Origin: Pilatotrama ljubarskyi
Lineage: Eukaryota; Basidiomycota; Agaricomycetes; Polyporales; Polyporaceae
Length of the DNA stretch: 64,000 nucleotides
Reading direction: 5' to 3'
Assembly: GCA_022385805.1 (NCBI GenBank)
Contig: MU277699.1
Span: 112,242 to 176,241, forward strand
Shown: piece after piece, positions 49,570 to 62,182 of the stretch
Layout: every line of letters starts with the position of its first letter
Position numbering within the stretch: the stretch's first letter is position 1
Position numbers and translations under genes: made by a program
The notes under the pieces: model-generated
The model's input: the letters and a program-made list of their open reading frames with translations, nothing else
What the model was told of the DNA's origin: nothing
The model's database searches: none

Positions 49570-52426
49570 ATGGTCTCTCTCACCCTCACGTCCTCCCGGT
49601 CATCTAGCATACGCTCCTCGTCGTCCAAGAACAGCCTCAGCCATGTACCACCATCGCCCTCGCCCTCCGCCTCAGCAAAGTCCACATCCAGCTCCTCCTC
49701 GGGCCGTTCAAGCGGAGCTGACGATGGTATGCATCGTGTCTGAGTGGCTGGTCCCGAGCTCGTGGTTGATGAACCTCGGTAGAGGACGTCACTGTCACCG
49801 TCAACCGCGTGTCGCTCATCTCCCAGGGGAGGCGGAGAAGTCAAGAGTACGCCTCTGCTTCCTCCATCTGGTGTCGCATTTTGACCTTCCCCGCAGTGAC
49901 TTGCGCCTTCTCGCTATCTCGACACATATGACGGAACTGTCCTACGCCATCTCGGATATCCAGACGCGTATTTTCGGTAGGCTGGGTTCTTAACTGTTGG
50001 AATGAACTCATCCCGAGATCGCGTCGCTTGGCAGAAATCCAGGAGTTGCGGCACAAGTCTCAATCATCCGGGGATTCCAGTAGTGCCTCAAGCGGCATCG
50101 ACCAATCTCTGGTCAGCTTGGATGAACGCGTAGATGCAGTTTCCCAAGGCATCAAGTCCATCAGCGAATCCCTGGAACCGCTTCTGCGCCGCTCAGAGAA
50201 GACCCCGACGCAAGCCGATTCGGTGTCCGACGAGCAGGCCGCTATTCTGCGTAAGCATGCGGACCTGGTGGCCGAGTGGGACTCGGTGCAGAAGGATATC
50301 CAAGTGCTGAAGGAAGAACTGAAGGAAGACAAGTGGTTGACGGTCTTCCGTACCGTCACGGAGCAGGCGGACGGTATGATGTCTAGTCTCGAGAAAGCCG
50401 TTAATCGATGTCAGGTATGCGGCGGCTTGCCCTCGGCGACTGAGCGACCCAAGTCTGATATCGCTTTACCCCTAGGACTTCCTTTGGCAGGTCCAGAAAC
50501 GGGGACTGGACGACTCCGTCAATGCTTCGAGCGCCTCATCCTCTGGACGCTCCGACAAACCCCTCACATATGACACCTTCCAAGCCATGATGGAGTCCTA
50601 CGAAGCGAAGAAGAAGTGAGTATACCGAGTCTTTTTTGGCAGCGCCTACTGAGCCTCTCCAGGCACTACATGCCTGCGACTACCAAGGTCCTCTCCATCA
50701 TTGACAAGGGGGTCCAGGACCGCGTGACGAAGAACGGCGAGTGTCTCCGGCGGCATGCCGAGTGCACTCAGCGTTGGCGGAATCTGAAGGAGCGAATAAC
50801 GAGGACCGATGCTGACATGGAGAACCTGCGCCGACTGTTCTTGCAAGGCGAATCTGCATTGAGCGAGGGCGGGTCAAGCCATTCTGGGCAGACGACCATG
50901 TCCAAGAACGGGTATCTTGCGACGCCGCCGAGTGGTGGGAAGTCGAAAGGCCGGTCCCCGAGCGGGGCAGCCAATACGATCTCGAGGTCGATATCACCCT
51001 TCCGCAAGTTCGCGCGGAAGCTAAGGGCCGCCGGTTCTGGCACCAAGTCCCCCTCCCCGGGGAAAGCTACTCCTGTGCCCTCAAGGAGCCCGGCGCCGAC
51101 CCGTACACCCTCTTCAGAGCCAGCGCGTACCCTCCGACATAGGTCGTCCATGTTCAACTTCTTAAATGGTGGCCAACCTCCGACACCGACCACTCCCGAG
51201 CGTCCCTCTCACAAGTATAGCAATAGTCTCACCCCAGAGTCCTCTCCTGCATCCAAGAAGCTTGAGGCGAATTCTACGCTCAAGTCACGGCCAGCGTGGA
51301 ACAGCTCGACGAGGGTTCAGCCAGACGAACGGACGGCAACTATCAAGAAGTCCCCTAGAAGACCGTCCGTCTCTGGTCTCCCGCGTTCTTCCTCTGACGA
51401 TATACCCCCAGTTCCTCCCCTGTACAAGCGAAGCCTCTCGCGCAGCTCCATGGCATCCTCACGGCCATGGTCCCCTGTCACTTCCTCAGTTTCCACGGCG
51501 CAGTCCTCCAACACGCCATTCTCAATATACCGGCCGCCGTCGCGTTCCCAGACGCCTGGTCTACCCTTCGCTATGTCTCAAGAAGCAATAATATCCCCTC
51601 GGTCACGCCCCAAGACCCCGAGTCACATTCCTGCACCCTCGGTGAGCCATTTGCGCTCCATGTCGGCAGCAGGCGACGTCAGCCCGACGTCGTTCATGCA
51701 ACGCGCGCTGTCGCCCACACGTGCCCTGTCTCCTACGCAGTCTGTCACCGGGATCCCGATGCGGCCGCCCAGTCGCTCGATGATCCCTATACCGAGCGTG
51801 CATGTCTCATCAGCGTCGCGGCCGGGCACCGCGATGTCGTATCGCCCGGACAGCGCGATGTCCTTCCACGCCTCCGCTCAACGAGCACAGACGCCCGAGA
51901 ACGCGTTGCGCATGACGCCACGGCCGTCCCTCCAGTCGCGCATGCCTCCGTCCAGTTTCAGAGATGGGACGTCTCCCCGTACGCCCGGCTCGCGGCCTGC
52001 CTCGCGCGCAGGTGCTGCGACGCCTACCCGGGAGGGCCCTCTCGACGGTCCTCTCCACTTCTACACATCTGCGAATCCGAAGGACCCTCTCGACGCGGAG
52101 GTCGCGGCGATCGTCAACTCCATCCCGCACGGCCTCCTCGTGGAGCGCGTCGACCCTCCCCTCAGAGCGATCCCGAAGGAGGGCGAGGAGATCCGCGCGC
52201 AGTACGCGTTCTCCAACATGCTTGGCCGGAAGGTCATTACCTGCAAGCTGACGACGATGACGCGCTCTGGGGGCAGGGGCACAAGCAAGAGGGTGATGTG
52301 CCGCGTCGGAGGAGGTGCGTTTGTTTCATTCATGGTATCAGAGTTTGGGAAGCGGTGCTAAGAGGCTATCGTACAGGCTGGCAGGACCTTCAACTTTATG
52401 TTATGACCCGTCAATCCGCTGTATGA
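49570..52426 (+). CDS. KAR9-like microtubule-associated protein with GAR domain
   Basis: Six exons, 49570-49726, 49827-49976, 50035-50414, 50476-50615, 50663-52314 and 52377-52426, total 2529 nt, 842 residues. The N-terminal 360 residues are helical, resembling the fungal KAR9 region (FDLPRSDLRLLAISTHM, AVNRCQDFLWQVQKRGLDD, HYMPATTKVLSIIDKGV). Then come about 380 residues of Ser/Pro/Arg-rich linker with many SxIP-like and SPTR motifs. The C-terminus is a GAS2-related (GAR) microtubule-binding domain (EVAAIVNSIPHGLLVERV, then YCRVGGGWQDLQLYV-type ending CRVGGGWQDLQLYV). KAR9 orients the spindle by linking microtubule ends to actin cables. The start ATG is the least certain point. Confidence 0.82.
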
Positions 52427-52712
52427 GAATGTGCAAGAAGGGGGAAGCGGCGATGCGTATCGAATCTTGGAAGAACGGGAACAGGGGAAGGGACGAGGAG
52501 CTCTGGATATGGACCCAGCGGAAGGACAGCTAATCGACGCGATACACTACTACGCACGCTCGCGCACACTAATTCCTCGGCGTATGTCCATCTCTCACGT
52601 TCGTTTATGCAACATGGCGTATTGCATCGCTACGTATACTGCTTTTGCTCCGGCTGAGCTGCAAGTTGGGTGTGGGTATCGCCCAGTCTTAAGGCGCTAC
52701 CTCTCTTCTCCG

Positions 52713-55656
52713 CTACGTCGTGGGCAACTTGAGGCAGGTCGTACGGAGGCCATCGCCGGCCCATTTCGCGACTTCAACGAGGAGGTCGCGTTTCTTGTCT
52801 GCGCCCGCAGCGGAGCGCAGCTCATACAAGGTCGCTGTGTGCGTTATATGTCAGCATGAGGCGGAGCAATGTCCGTAGATCGGCGACGCTGAGCTCACAG
52901 AGATTGAACAAGAACGGCTCCGCCGTGACGATCGTCGCGGGCGAAGTGCGCAACGCGTCCTCCAGCACCTGTATCGCCTGTTTTCCCGGTAAGCACCGAT
53001 GATAGCAGCCTCGCTCCGGCTCGTGCACGTGCAGCGTACCTCTTGCAGCCTGCCCTGGTTGAGCAGCGCGACGGCCAGGTTGTTCGTGGCGACGAAGTTG
53101 TCCGGGTCGGCCGCGAGGATGCGCTGCAGCTCGGCGGTCGCGCGCGGCCAGTCGCCCTCGGCTGACGCGAACAGCGCGGCGTTCATGCCCTTTTGCACCG
53201 GGTCCGCCGTCGGGTCCTCCGCGACGGCGGCGAAGTGCGAGGCCGCCATCGCGACGTACCCGCCTTGGAGGTACACGCGCGCGACGGCGGAGCGGAGGGC
53301 GGGCGAGGATACGCCCCCCGCTTGCACGCAGAGCGGCTCGAGGATCTTCGCTGCCGCGGTGTAGTCCTATCCATCGCACGCCCATGGTCAAGAGGGCATT
53401 CACATGGGAGAGAAGAGCGGAGCGACGCACCCGCATCTCGATGAGCTGGGACGCGATGATGAGGCACACCCTGGTCCCGCGCTCCGTCCACATCGCGTGC
53501 GCGACCTGGTCCCCGCGCGCGGCGCGCGCCTTGCGCTTGCACCGGCTGAGGAGCGCGGCGAGCGCGTCGAGGTAGCCGAGGTGGTCGCCCGCCCAGTAGC
53601 GGAGCTTCGCGTGGAGGACATCGAGCTCGAACGGGAGGACGCGGTCGAAGAGGTACTCGCGCGCTTCGCGCGGCTCAACGGCGTGCAGCACGACGAAGAG
53701 ATTCGTGCACTCGGCCGAGGTTTGGTTGAAGAGGCGCATGCGCGCGAGCGAGGAGAGGCGCAGGTACCATAGCTGCGCCCGTGGACGGTCAACGGAGAAA
53801 GTCTGAAGGGCTTGATACGGGCACGATTACTTACGGAGAGGATGTATGCTACTTCTTCTGGATCCGCCTCGACGATACGGTCCCGCGCCTGCCGCGCGAT
53901 TGCTCTCCAGCTGTTCGTCATCTGCGCGTTGCATTCGATCAACTCATGTTCCTCACATCTTACGAGCTCGACCACTCACGATCAGCGGATGCAGCTCGCC
54001 CCCAGCACGGGAGTAGTCGCCGGTCAAGTCTCGCGGGGGACGCTTCTCAGGCGGAATATATTTCGTCAACAGCGTGCTCAGCGGGTCTGTCTAGTGATAC
54101 ACGGACGGGGGGACATAGAATAATTCATCAAAACTCTGCGGCAGCCACCACGTCAGCGACGAGAAAGCGGGATAGCGTACGTTCGGGATCGGCAGGAACA
54201 TAGTCGGCAGCGTAAGCCCCGGTATGTATAGCTCCGGTGCTTCCTCCTCGTCCTCGTCCTCATCTTCGCTCCTCCCCGTGGGCACAGGCGTCGGCGGAAC
54301 AGATTTGTTCCTGTTGGGCGAGCGGGGGGTGGGCGGGATCGAGGGTTGGAAGGGGGCGAGCGTTATCTCTTCGGCCGCAGGCGTCGCGGACGGAGAGACT
54401 ATGTCCTCATGTGCACCTTCCGACGCGTCCGAAGGCTCATCCTCTGAAGAAACTTCAGGTTCGCGGAGGAAGGGGTCGGGAACCTCGGGCTCGCCAACGG
54501 GAGCCGGCGGGCTGACGAGGGGCGCGGCGCGGGGAAGCTCCATAGACGCCGTCAACTGCGAGTCGAGAGTCGATGTGCGAGGCTCATGGCTGGTCGATAA
54601 GTCTTCGACAGTAGAGGATTGTACGTCTGGCTCGGAAACCTCTAAGGGATGTGATGGTGCCATTGGTAGAATCCGCAGAGAATCAGGTGGGGATGGAGGG
54701 AGTGGGGTCAAGAGTGCAAGTGCAATAGATTCCGGGAGCGCTTGGTTTTCATGTGAATGTGCGATATTGTCCTGGGGTAGAATGAGGGTCTCAAGAGGAG
54801 CGGTGAGCGACTCGATGGAGAAGGTTCTGCCTCGGAACGTCGCCTGATTGAAAGCCTCCGGGGGCGACGCGAGGGCTTCGAAGGAGTTGTCCTCCGCGGA
54901 GAGAACGAGAGTCTCGATAGGAGCTGTGAGTGACTCGATGGACGCTAGGGAGAGCTTTCTCTCCCTTGGAGACTCTTCGACAACAGACTCGTCGATGGGG
55001 GCTGTGAGAGACTCTAGCGGCGGTAAGCGGGCAGAGAGTCCGCCGACACCTTCAATCGGGTCAACGAGCGCGCTGACGTTTGGCTCGCCCTGAGGCGCAG
55101 CGGGTGATACCTTCTCTTCTGCCTTGGGGATACTCTTCCCAATCTCCGGAGGGAAACCCGAGGCTGCGTCGTTGCCCTCGAGGTGCTCCTTGGGCGAAGT
55201 GTACGAGTACGAACCTGAGTCTGACGATTCGACACGACGTCCTGCTCCCGGACGTCCCGCAGAGGAAGAACTGGAGCTGTAGCTCGAGGTCGCGTCGGAC
55301 AAGTCTGAGCAGTCGGCGGGGTGCTTTCCGAGGCCGCCTGCGGTGACGCTCTTGGTGAGAGTGTCGACGCTGGGGCGCGGGTGGGGAGAGACAGAGACGG
55401 AGATGGGGATGGGGATGGGGCGGGAGTCGAGGACGAGGGGAGAGGGCAGGGGCGGGACGTCGGCTGCAGTGCTCGCGTGGTGGCGGTGCCCGCGAAGGAA
55501 GGTGTTGCTGATCCGGCGCTTCAGTCCGGACACGATGCGCTTGACGCCCTTCGTGTGCGGGCTCGGTGCTGCGCTCATGGAGGGCGACGGAGTGGTAACC
55601 TGCGTCGGCGGACTGTTGGACGGCGAGGATTGCGATTTAGGGAGTGAGACGTGCAT
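52713..55656 (-). CDS. TRAPPC12-like TPR protein (TRAPP III trafficking complex)
   Basis: Seven exons: 55656-54181, 54090-53980, 53921-53835, 53772-53431, 53366-53040, 52977-52899 and 52834-52713, total 2544 nt, 847 residues. The C-terminal half matches TRAPPC12: TLLTKYIPPEKRPPRDL, NSWRAIARQARDRIV, LWYLRLSSLARMRL, DYTAAAKILEPL, ALRSAVARVYLQGG and DPDNFVATNNLAVALLNQGR, all from TPR helices. TRAPPC12 is a subunit of a tether complex acting between ER, Golgi and autophagosomes. The N-terminal half is disordered, Ser/Pro-rich, and carries three copies of an ESLTAP motif. Intron 1 (54091-54180) is 90 nt, in frame except for a TAG at its very end, so retaining it would end the protein at that point. 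Confidence 0.85.
54780..55030 (-). repeat. Three-copy ESLTAP(I/L) peptide repeat in the TRAPPC12-like protein
   Basis: In the disordered N-terminal half, the motif ESLTAPIDE, then SIESLTAPIETLVL, then SIESLTAPLETLIL occurs three times within about 85 residues. The corresponding DNA copies are also similar (GCTGTGAG-GACTC on the plus strand). It looks like a short linear binding motif amplified by local duplication. Confidence 0.7.
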
Positions 55657-56720
55657 AGTTGTAGGGAGTGGTGGTGTTACATCAATGCTCGACCGTAGAC
55701 AGAAGAGGGAGGCTATATAGGCGGGAGGGGAGGATATGACATCCGCGCTCGTCCGGCGTGGCTGCAGTGCCGCGAGCGATCTGGACGCAATGCTCGGAAC
55801 GGGGCACATCGGGCACACCCTGTCATCGCACACCCACCCGCCGTGCGCATCCGCGGTTAGTGCGACCGCCAACGGCCGAGCAACTCTCGCCCAAGCGTGC
55901 ACTCGCCCGCTCCATGCCCCTGCCGGATGGCACACATGAATGATGCGTGCCTCTTCCTCATGCGGCCTTCCTCCAGCTCGTCAGCACTCCCCTCCCTTGC
56001 GCTGCACAGCCAAGCGGGGCACCAGATATCCCGCAGGACATTCCGATCTGAGCGTGGGTCCCGCCGGGTCCGCGTCTGGACGACTGTCAACAACTCAGAC
56101 AGGGGGCATCGAAGACCGGCCCAGGCGTCTAGACCGAGTACGAGACTGCTCGACAAAGGCTGGTGTCTGCGCTGCATCTGCGGATATCACTGATATTATC
56201 AGTATCAGCTGCATCTCTATGACCTCAGTGCTGCAAACCCGACTTACATGACTGCGCTCAGGCTACGGAATGCGGCGCATGAGGGAATGAATGGTCTGGA
56301 GTCATACCCGCATCCAGTCACAGTTAGTGCATGCTGAGCGTCCTCACAAGTGACGATCGTGCGGTCGCTAGCTTCCCCGTTGACCACATACGTCTAGACG
56401 TAGACGTAGAGTTTATCAAGCCAGGGACATTTCGGGGACGTCTGCTTCCGAGCCTATGCAAACGCCACCAACATACTTGTGGAACCGAGCTGCCCGTCGT
56501 ACCTCCCGTAGTACCTCTCCATGTCCTTCCGGAATTTCAGACTGTCGACCCTACAGCTATGTCGCCCTGCGAATGACAATCAGAAGCCCGAGGGGACCCC
56601 CCGCGGTGCATAGAGGCTCCATGCTGAGCTATCGATATGGATGACTGCATGGTTGGGACGATCCAATCTAGTAGGAATAGCACAACGTTGTCCGGTATCA
56701 TCGAGCAGGACGACGTAGCA
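55657..56720. other. Intergenic region, promoter of the TRAPPC12-like gene
   Basis: About 1.06 kb. A minus-strand TATA box (CTATATAG) lies at 55712-55719, about 60 nt before the ATG at 55656. Otherwise only short frames are seen. Confidence 0.5.
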
Positions 56721-58438
56721 CTATGACTTCGCCTTCTTATCCGTATATGCCTTCAACCTGCGAGACCGTCCCATAATCAGCCGCAAACGACTGTACACGA
56801 TCGCGAAAGGACTCACCTCTGGTAATCCCGCTCGACCTTCGCCTTCGTATCCTTCTCACTGGGTGGTGCCCCGCCTCCGCCTCCTCCGCCTCCCCCCTTC
56901 TTCTTCTCCTTCCTCAGCCGTCTCTTCTCGGCCTTCTCAGCCTCCTCGCTCATCGCTAACAAGTCCTTGATGGACGGCAGCGCAGACGACGCGAGCGGCT
57001 GCAGTCGCACCGGCCTCTCCTCCTCTTCCCCGTCCTCCATCTCAATATCCTCCACCGCAGGCGCCTTCTGTGAGGGACCTGCGCGGCGCTGAGGTGATGC
57101 CGATCGCGACGGAGACCGCGTAGAACGCGCTGGAGGCTGGGAGACTGCGCGGCTCGACTCCCGCTCGTCGTCCGAGGTCGCGAGCCACTTGCGCGGAGGC
57201 GGCGCGCCGCTGTCCGGCACTTCACCCTCTTCTTCTCCACCCTGGCCGGCTGGCCGCTCTGCGTCGCTGTCGTCGGACTCGTCGCCGAGGTCGACGCCGG
57301 TGTACTCGCCCGCGTCCGCGAAGATGTCAAAGTCTTCGTCTACAGGCTCCGGTTCCGGTGCAGGTGGCGGTTTCGACGGCCCCGCCTCGGGCTGCGCCCC
57401 CTCGGCCACCTTGCTTTCAGATTGACCGGCCGTAGAGGAAGCCGCGTTCGCTTGCTGGGCAGCCTGGTCCTGAGCAGAAGCGGCCGTAACCTTGCGCTTC
57501 TTCTTCCGCTCGCCGTTCTCCTCCGGCTCGCCCGCCTTCGCCTTCTTCTTCCGCTTCGCCTTCTCGCCCTTCTCCGGCGCGCCCCCGACGGGCTTGAACC
57601 CGATCGGCTTGAACTTGCCAGCTTTCTTCGCCTCCTCCAACGCCTTGTCTGCCGCCGCCTGCTTCACCGCCTTCTCCGCCGCCGCGTCCTCTCCCCCTCC
57701 TCCGCCCGCGCCACCGCGCTTGCTCTTGAGCTCGCGCAGGATCTCCTCTCGCGTGCGCTTCTTGGGCTGCGCGGCGGCGGACTCGAGGTAGGCCTGCTCG
57801 AGCGAGACGTCCTCGGTAGCGGCGGCCTCGGCGGCCGCGCGTGCGCGGGCCTGCTCGAGGAGCGCGAAGTCGAGGCCTTTGACGAGGACGGTGTGTTCGC
57901 TGTCTCCGCCTAGGTACTTGCGCTGTTCTTCTACCTGTAGGGTACGGGGAACGAAGATGCAGAAATGAGCACACAGGGATGTGCTGGAGGAGAAGAGGGG
58001 ACGTACTGCTTGACGATCGTCGTTGTCGGCATTCCTCCGTTCAAACTCCTCCGCTAGAGCTTCCACCTATACACGGACAAAAGACTGCTTAGTAGAGCCT
58101 TTGGGAGCGTCACGGACTACACGCAAGAATGCGCGTATACTCCCCGCCCGCCCGGTGGTACAGACTCGCTCGCTCACCTGCGCGTAATCGTTCCCGATGC
58201 CCAGCCTCCGCTCCGTCGCGCGGTCCCGGTACGCGTCGCCCTTCGCGCCCTTCTTCACCTGCCGCGGCTTGAACGCGGGCTGCGACGCGTCGATGGTATT
58301 CTTCTTCTTCGAGTTCTTCCCCGCTGCCGTAGCGGCTGCGAGGAGCGAGCCCCGGACGTGCGCGGAGGATGCGTTGGGAGAGGTTGGGGTCGCCGCTTTG
58401 GGTGTCTGGAGCAGCTTGCGGAATGACTCTTGGTCCAT
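56721..58438 (-). CDS. RED/IK-like spliceosomal protein
   Basis: Four exons, 58438-58178, 58066-58007, 57934-56817 and 56757-56721, total 1476 nt, 491 residues. The RED N-terminal domain is clear: YRDRATERRLGIGNDYAQ, then VEALAEEFERRNADNDDRQ, then KYLGGDSEHTVLVKGLDFALLEQ. RED proteins (human IK/RED, worm and plant SMU2) form a dimer with SMU1 in the spliceosomal B complex and help intron recognition. The C-terminal half is charged low-complexity sequence (Lys/Arg-rich then Glu/Asp-rich, with a run of nine glycines near 56870), ending in YTDKKAKS, which recalls the family end. Nuclear location is inferred. Confidence 0.88.
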
Positions 58439-58768
58439 GGCAGAGGGGAGGCACCAAGCTGCTGTGGATGACAGACTGTGGCACAGGACGATGGCCCGGT
58501 GAGGGTGAGCGCCTTACGTAGATCCATCGGGCGCCTCGCCGTGCAGCCACCACGAATCCGATGCAAGTCACACACTTTTGCTTCCGTTCGCACAGGATGC
58601 GGCCGCAATCCGAGTACACTTACACTTGCGATATACTCTTTTTATACGCGACGATTCGCACTCAAGCTCAGACATAACGAGGTACCACCGTACTGAGTGC
58701 CAGACCGGACACAGCTGCGTCGCAGTCTCTGCAGGCATCCGACACCATTCTCCTCGCTTTTCTCGGGA
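58439..58768. promoter_or_regulatory. Divergent promoter between RED and the DUF6535 gene
   Basis: The two start codons face outwards across about 330 bp. A minus-strand TATA box (TATAAAAAGA, 58646-58637) is properly placed about 200 nt upstream of the RED start. Confidence 0.5.
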
Positions 58769-61700
58769 ATGGCGATGACAGAACCGGTACACGACGGTGT
58801 TGAAGCAGAAAGTCAGCTGCGAAGGGACTCCGTCGCAGCATCTCAGGGCCCAGGACCATGTCCCGAGTCGACCGACAATCCTCCTACGGCTGAGGCGGAG
58901 ACTCATGCAGTGAGTCACGAAGCGTGAATGAATGCTTCTACCTGCTAATGCGACGAGAGCCGTTGCAGCAAGCCTCAGACGGACAAGCCGTCCTTGATGA
59001 CAAGCTTCTTCAAGAGCTGCTCGCCGGGCCTGTATGTGACTCTCAAGACGTGCGTTCATTTCACGCTTGTGCTCCCGAAACCAGAAATCTGCGTAATAAC
59101 ACATGGCACATCTAGGACTTGTATCACAACAGGAGGACACATCTCTACACACGCGAGGATATCAGCGAAGCGTGGTCGAAGACTACTCAATCATTGGAAA
59201 CCTATAGTAACGAATTGATGACGAGATGGACCACTGAAATCGATACATATCTCGTATATGTATGTTGCCCTTCGACTTCGCCATACATACTCAAGTGATG
59301 TATAGCATAACAGGCCGGTCTCTTTTCCGCCATACTCACCGCATTAAACGTACAATCGTACCCAATGCTCCAGCCTGCTGCTACAGAACCAGGCGATGTC
59401 AATACCACTCTCTTGCAACGAATTTCATCACAGCTGAGCAGCTTCGCTACAAATCCTCCGCTCGTCAACTTCACTGTTCCGACCTCGCAGGACGCCCTCG
59501 CGGCCAGTCCACAGGCTATTCCTGTCGCGGCGATCTGGTTGAATACGCTCTGGTTTTCGAGCCTCGTCCTGAGTCTCCCTTCAGCCTTTGTCGGCATCAT
59601 GGTCAAGCAATGGATTAACCACTGTAAAAGCGATCTTCATGGGGGTTCCCGTCAAGTCGCCCGTCTGCGCCAATATCGTCTGCACAGTCTCAAGGCTTGG
59701 CATGTAGCCGACATCGTCACAGCGATACCCATGTTACTCCAACTTGCACTCGGCTTGTTCCTCGCCGGCCTTCTCATCCTCCTATGGATGCTCCATTCCA
59801 CGGTAGCAGCCGTCACGTCTGCACTGGTGGGCCTCCTCGCCATCTTCACGATAGGCGCCACTGTCCTCCCACTCTTCAAAGCGAGCTGCGCATACGTATC
59901 TCCCCAAACTCTTGCCCTCTACGCCACATGGCAACCTGTCCGGCGCCGTTTCCAAGTCGTGCGGCGCACTCTCTTGCAGTTTGCAGCATCCCTGGCCTTG
60001 CGGGCGCTGCATTGGCTTTCAACGCGCACAAGGTGACCGTACTTTCTCACGAGGCTATCAAGCTTTTCCAGTACCGCCTTCAGATATCTCCATAGACGCG
60101 CCGAGAGAGCATCTGGGCCCACTAGGTCGTGGCGTGCACAAGAACAGTCTGCCACTGCTGAACAGTCTAGTCAGCTCGACCTTGATATCCTGGCCACTGT
60201 CTATGATGCTACGCTCAGCCCGGACGCCATCAATTGCGCGGCTGTATGCTTGTCGAATGCTTTCCCCCGGGATTTCCAGTATTGGTTGGATAGTGTACAA
60301 CACTCCGAAGCAGCGCACTTCTTCCAGAAAGGGACACACAGCTTCCCGGGCATGGCACGGGAGGATGAGTCGCTGATCACTCTTCCTGAGGTGCTTCTCA
60401 GTAGTCAAATCCTCTTTCACAAAGTTCTTCATGTGAGGTCCTTGGACTCCATGATGAAGTCAGATCGGCAACATGACAGTCTCTCGCAGCACATCTCTGA
60501 TATTCGCGCATTTGCCGATGACCTGAGACATTCTGGGCGGTCCTCAGGCATGTCAGTGAGCGCCTCACAACTAGACTGGGTTGCTTGCCTGTTGATCCTA
60601 GTAGCATCCCCCCCAGAATCCCAGGCCAGCGCTTCAGCCAGAACTTTCCTCCTGCCAGCTCCAATGCATCGGTGGTGGGACGGTGACACTGATGTGATCC
60701 GGACCCGCATGGAGGACTTGGCTATAGAGTTGGTCTGTACCGCTTGCAACAAGGGCATGGTACCAGCCAAAGTAAGGCAGTAGCGCATGGTCCGTATTCG
60801 CTACATTGCAGCGCTTTTGGGTTGTACTGAAAGAGACGTCCGCAGCTATTGCAGCTTGCTACCGTCACAGAGAGCATGTCAAGACGAAGCTCGGATTCCC
60901 ACATTACAAGATCTCGGCTGTGTCAACACTCGACACATACCTCAGAGCTGTCACACAGCTGATGACTGTTATAGCCCATGTCCACGCGTCAGGCGAGTAT
61001 AAAATGCTCACTGGGAAGAACAGCAGCTGCTATGCGCGAGAGCACACGGTATTCTCACCAACCTCGTGCAGGTTCTGTGCTGCTGCTCTGCGGATCATGC
61101 CAGGAGGCTAGACCACTGCAAATTCCATCACATGTATGATGACTATGATGACTTCCGAACAGCAGCCCTGCCTCTCGTCCTGGCTGTAACTGTCATTACA
61201 GATCACCTTGCCTTTTTCGCCCCTCTCACACCTCGGGATCTTTCATCTGTGCTCAAGTTCTTCATCACTCTCATTCACAAATCTCAAGCTCTGCACCCCT
61301 GATCTTGGCTACTCGGGCTAGATTGCTCCCTTGATATCTTGGAATGTGCGGTGAGCAAGCTGTCGATTGCGCTCCCCACTGAAACATCAGCATCCAATGC
61401 TACAAACTCCCAGTACGTACATCTAGCATGCAGATGTCCTGAGTGAATTGTACTTAAGATCCCCTTTCCACCCTGCCACCTGGCAGGCCTAAATCGCCAA
61501 TCACCGAGTCAGACAGCCAAGCTAATTTCGATCTGACTGCCTCCCTGGGCATGTCGCTCTGCACACCAGCTTGCCCAAATGAGACAATTTCTCCTGCCCT
61601 TGAGTCTTGGTATGTGCTATACCCCTAGAGCTCGCATTGATTTGACGTTCGCACTGTCTCCGGGTTGTCAGGCCTCCAACAACTGCCGCATGTGGCACAT

Positions 61701-61921
61701 GCGTCGTCTACCCTCCGGAGGTCATCCAGCCGCAGTTCGTTGAAGCGGACAGAACGTCCGCCGGACAAGAAGATGCAGAATCGCTTTCTAACCTCGTCAG
61801 TGATCACAGTTCGCCTTTGCTGTCCAGCCTCAGGCTAGGATGGCCTTCTTCTGCGACTACGACGTTCGAACCCGGGCCGCGCACATCTCAGACGTTGGCA
61901 ACCCAGCCTCCGCCACACTGA
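58769..61921 (+). pseudogene. DUF6535 membrane protein gene, decaying in its 3' half
   Basis: The first six exons are clean: 58769-58909, 58969-59031, 59116-59259, 59314-60032, 60096-60771 and the start of 60812 onwards. They encode a DUF6535 protein of the kind expanded in Agaricomycetes (EAWSKTTQSLETYSNELM, YAGLFSAILTALNVQSYP, AIWLNTLWFSSLVLSLPSAFVGIMVKQW, then a large hydrophobic hairpin). After about 60990 the coding frame breaks. The family-like frame (CARAHGILTNLVQVL, CCCSADHARRLDHC) is shifted by one. A TGA occurs at 61300-61302 and a TAG at 61318-61320 within family-like sequence, and a further frame change follows. Coding character resumes in spliced pieces 61323-61412, 61487-61609 and 61672-61921. 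The native function of the family is unknown. A 56-nt alternative intron could hide the first break but not the later ones. Confidence 0.65.
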
Positions 61922-62182
61922 CTACGGCTGCCACAGGCATCACTCCTGGAAAGGAAGAAACGCAATCCAAGTAGGATGTGCAGTACCGACCAGTGACATC
62001 TTGCCTGGTACTGCCAGTCTGCCTTCAAGCCAGGTCCCCGGGTCGGGCTTGGCACGTCACGGTTCAAGGCCGCTGAGTTTTCTCCACGCTCATGTATGCA
62101 TGCATGACTCCTCGACCCTAGCTCAGATATATAATCATCCTTCACTGTCCCTTACCTGCCTACCCCTTTTTTTGTGTATATA
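61922..62182. other. Spacer between the DUF6535 gene and the retrotransposon
   Basis: About 260 bases with no gene. The outer boundary of the LTR and any target-site duplication lie near 62174-62183 but cannot be confirmed because the other LTR is outside the window. Confidence 0.4.

Noticed and set aside
51467..52426. 319-codon plus-strand frame
   Set aside because: It is a shadow in another frame of the long KAR9-like exon. Only its last 16 codons, after the intron, are the true frame.
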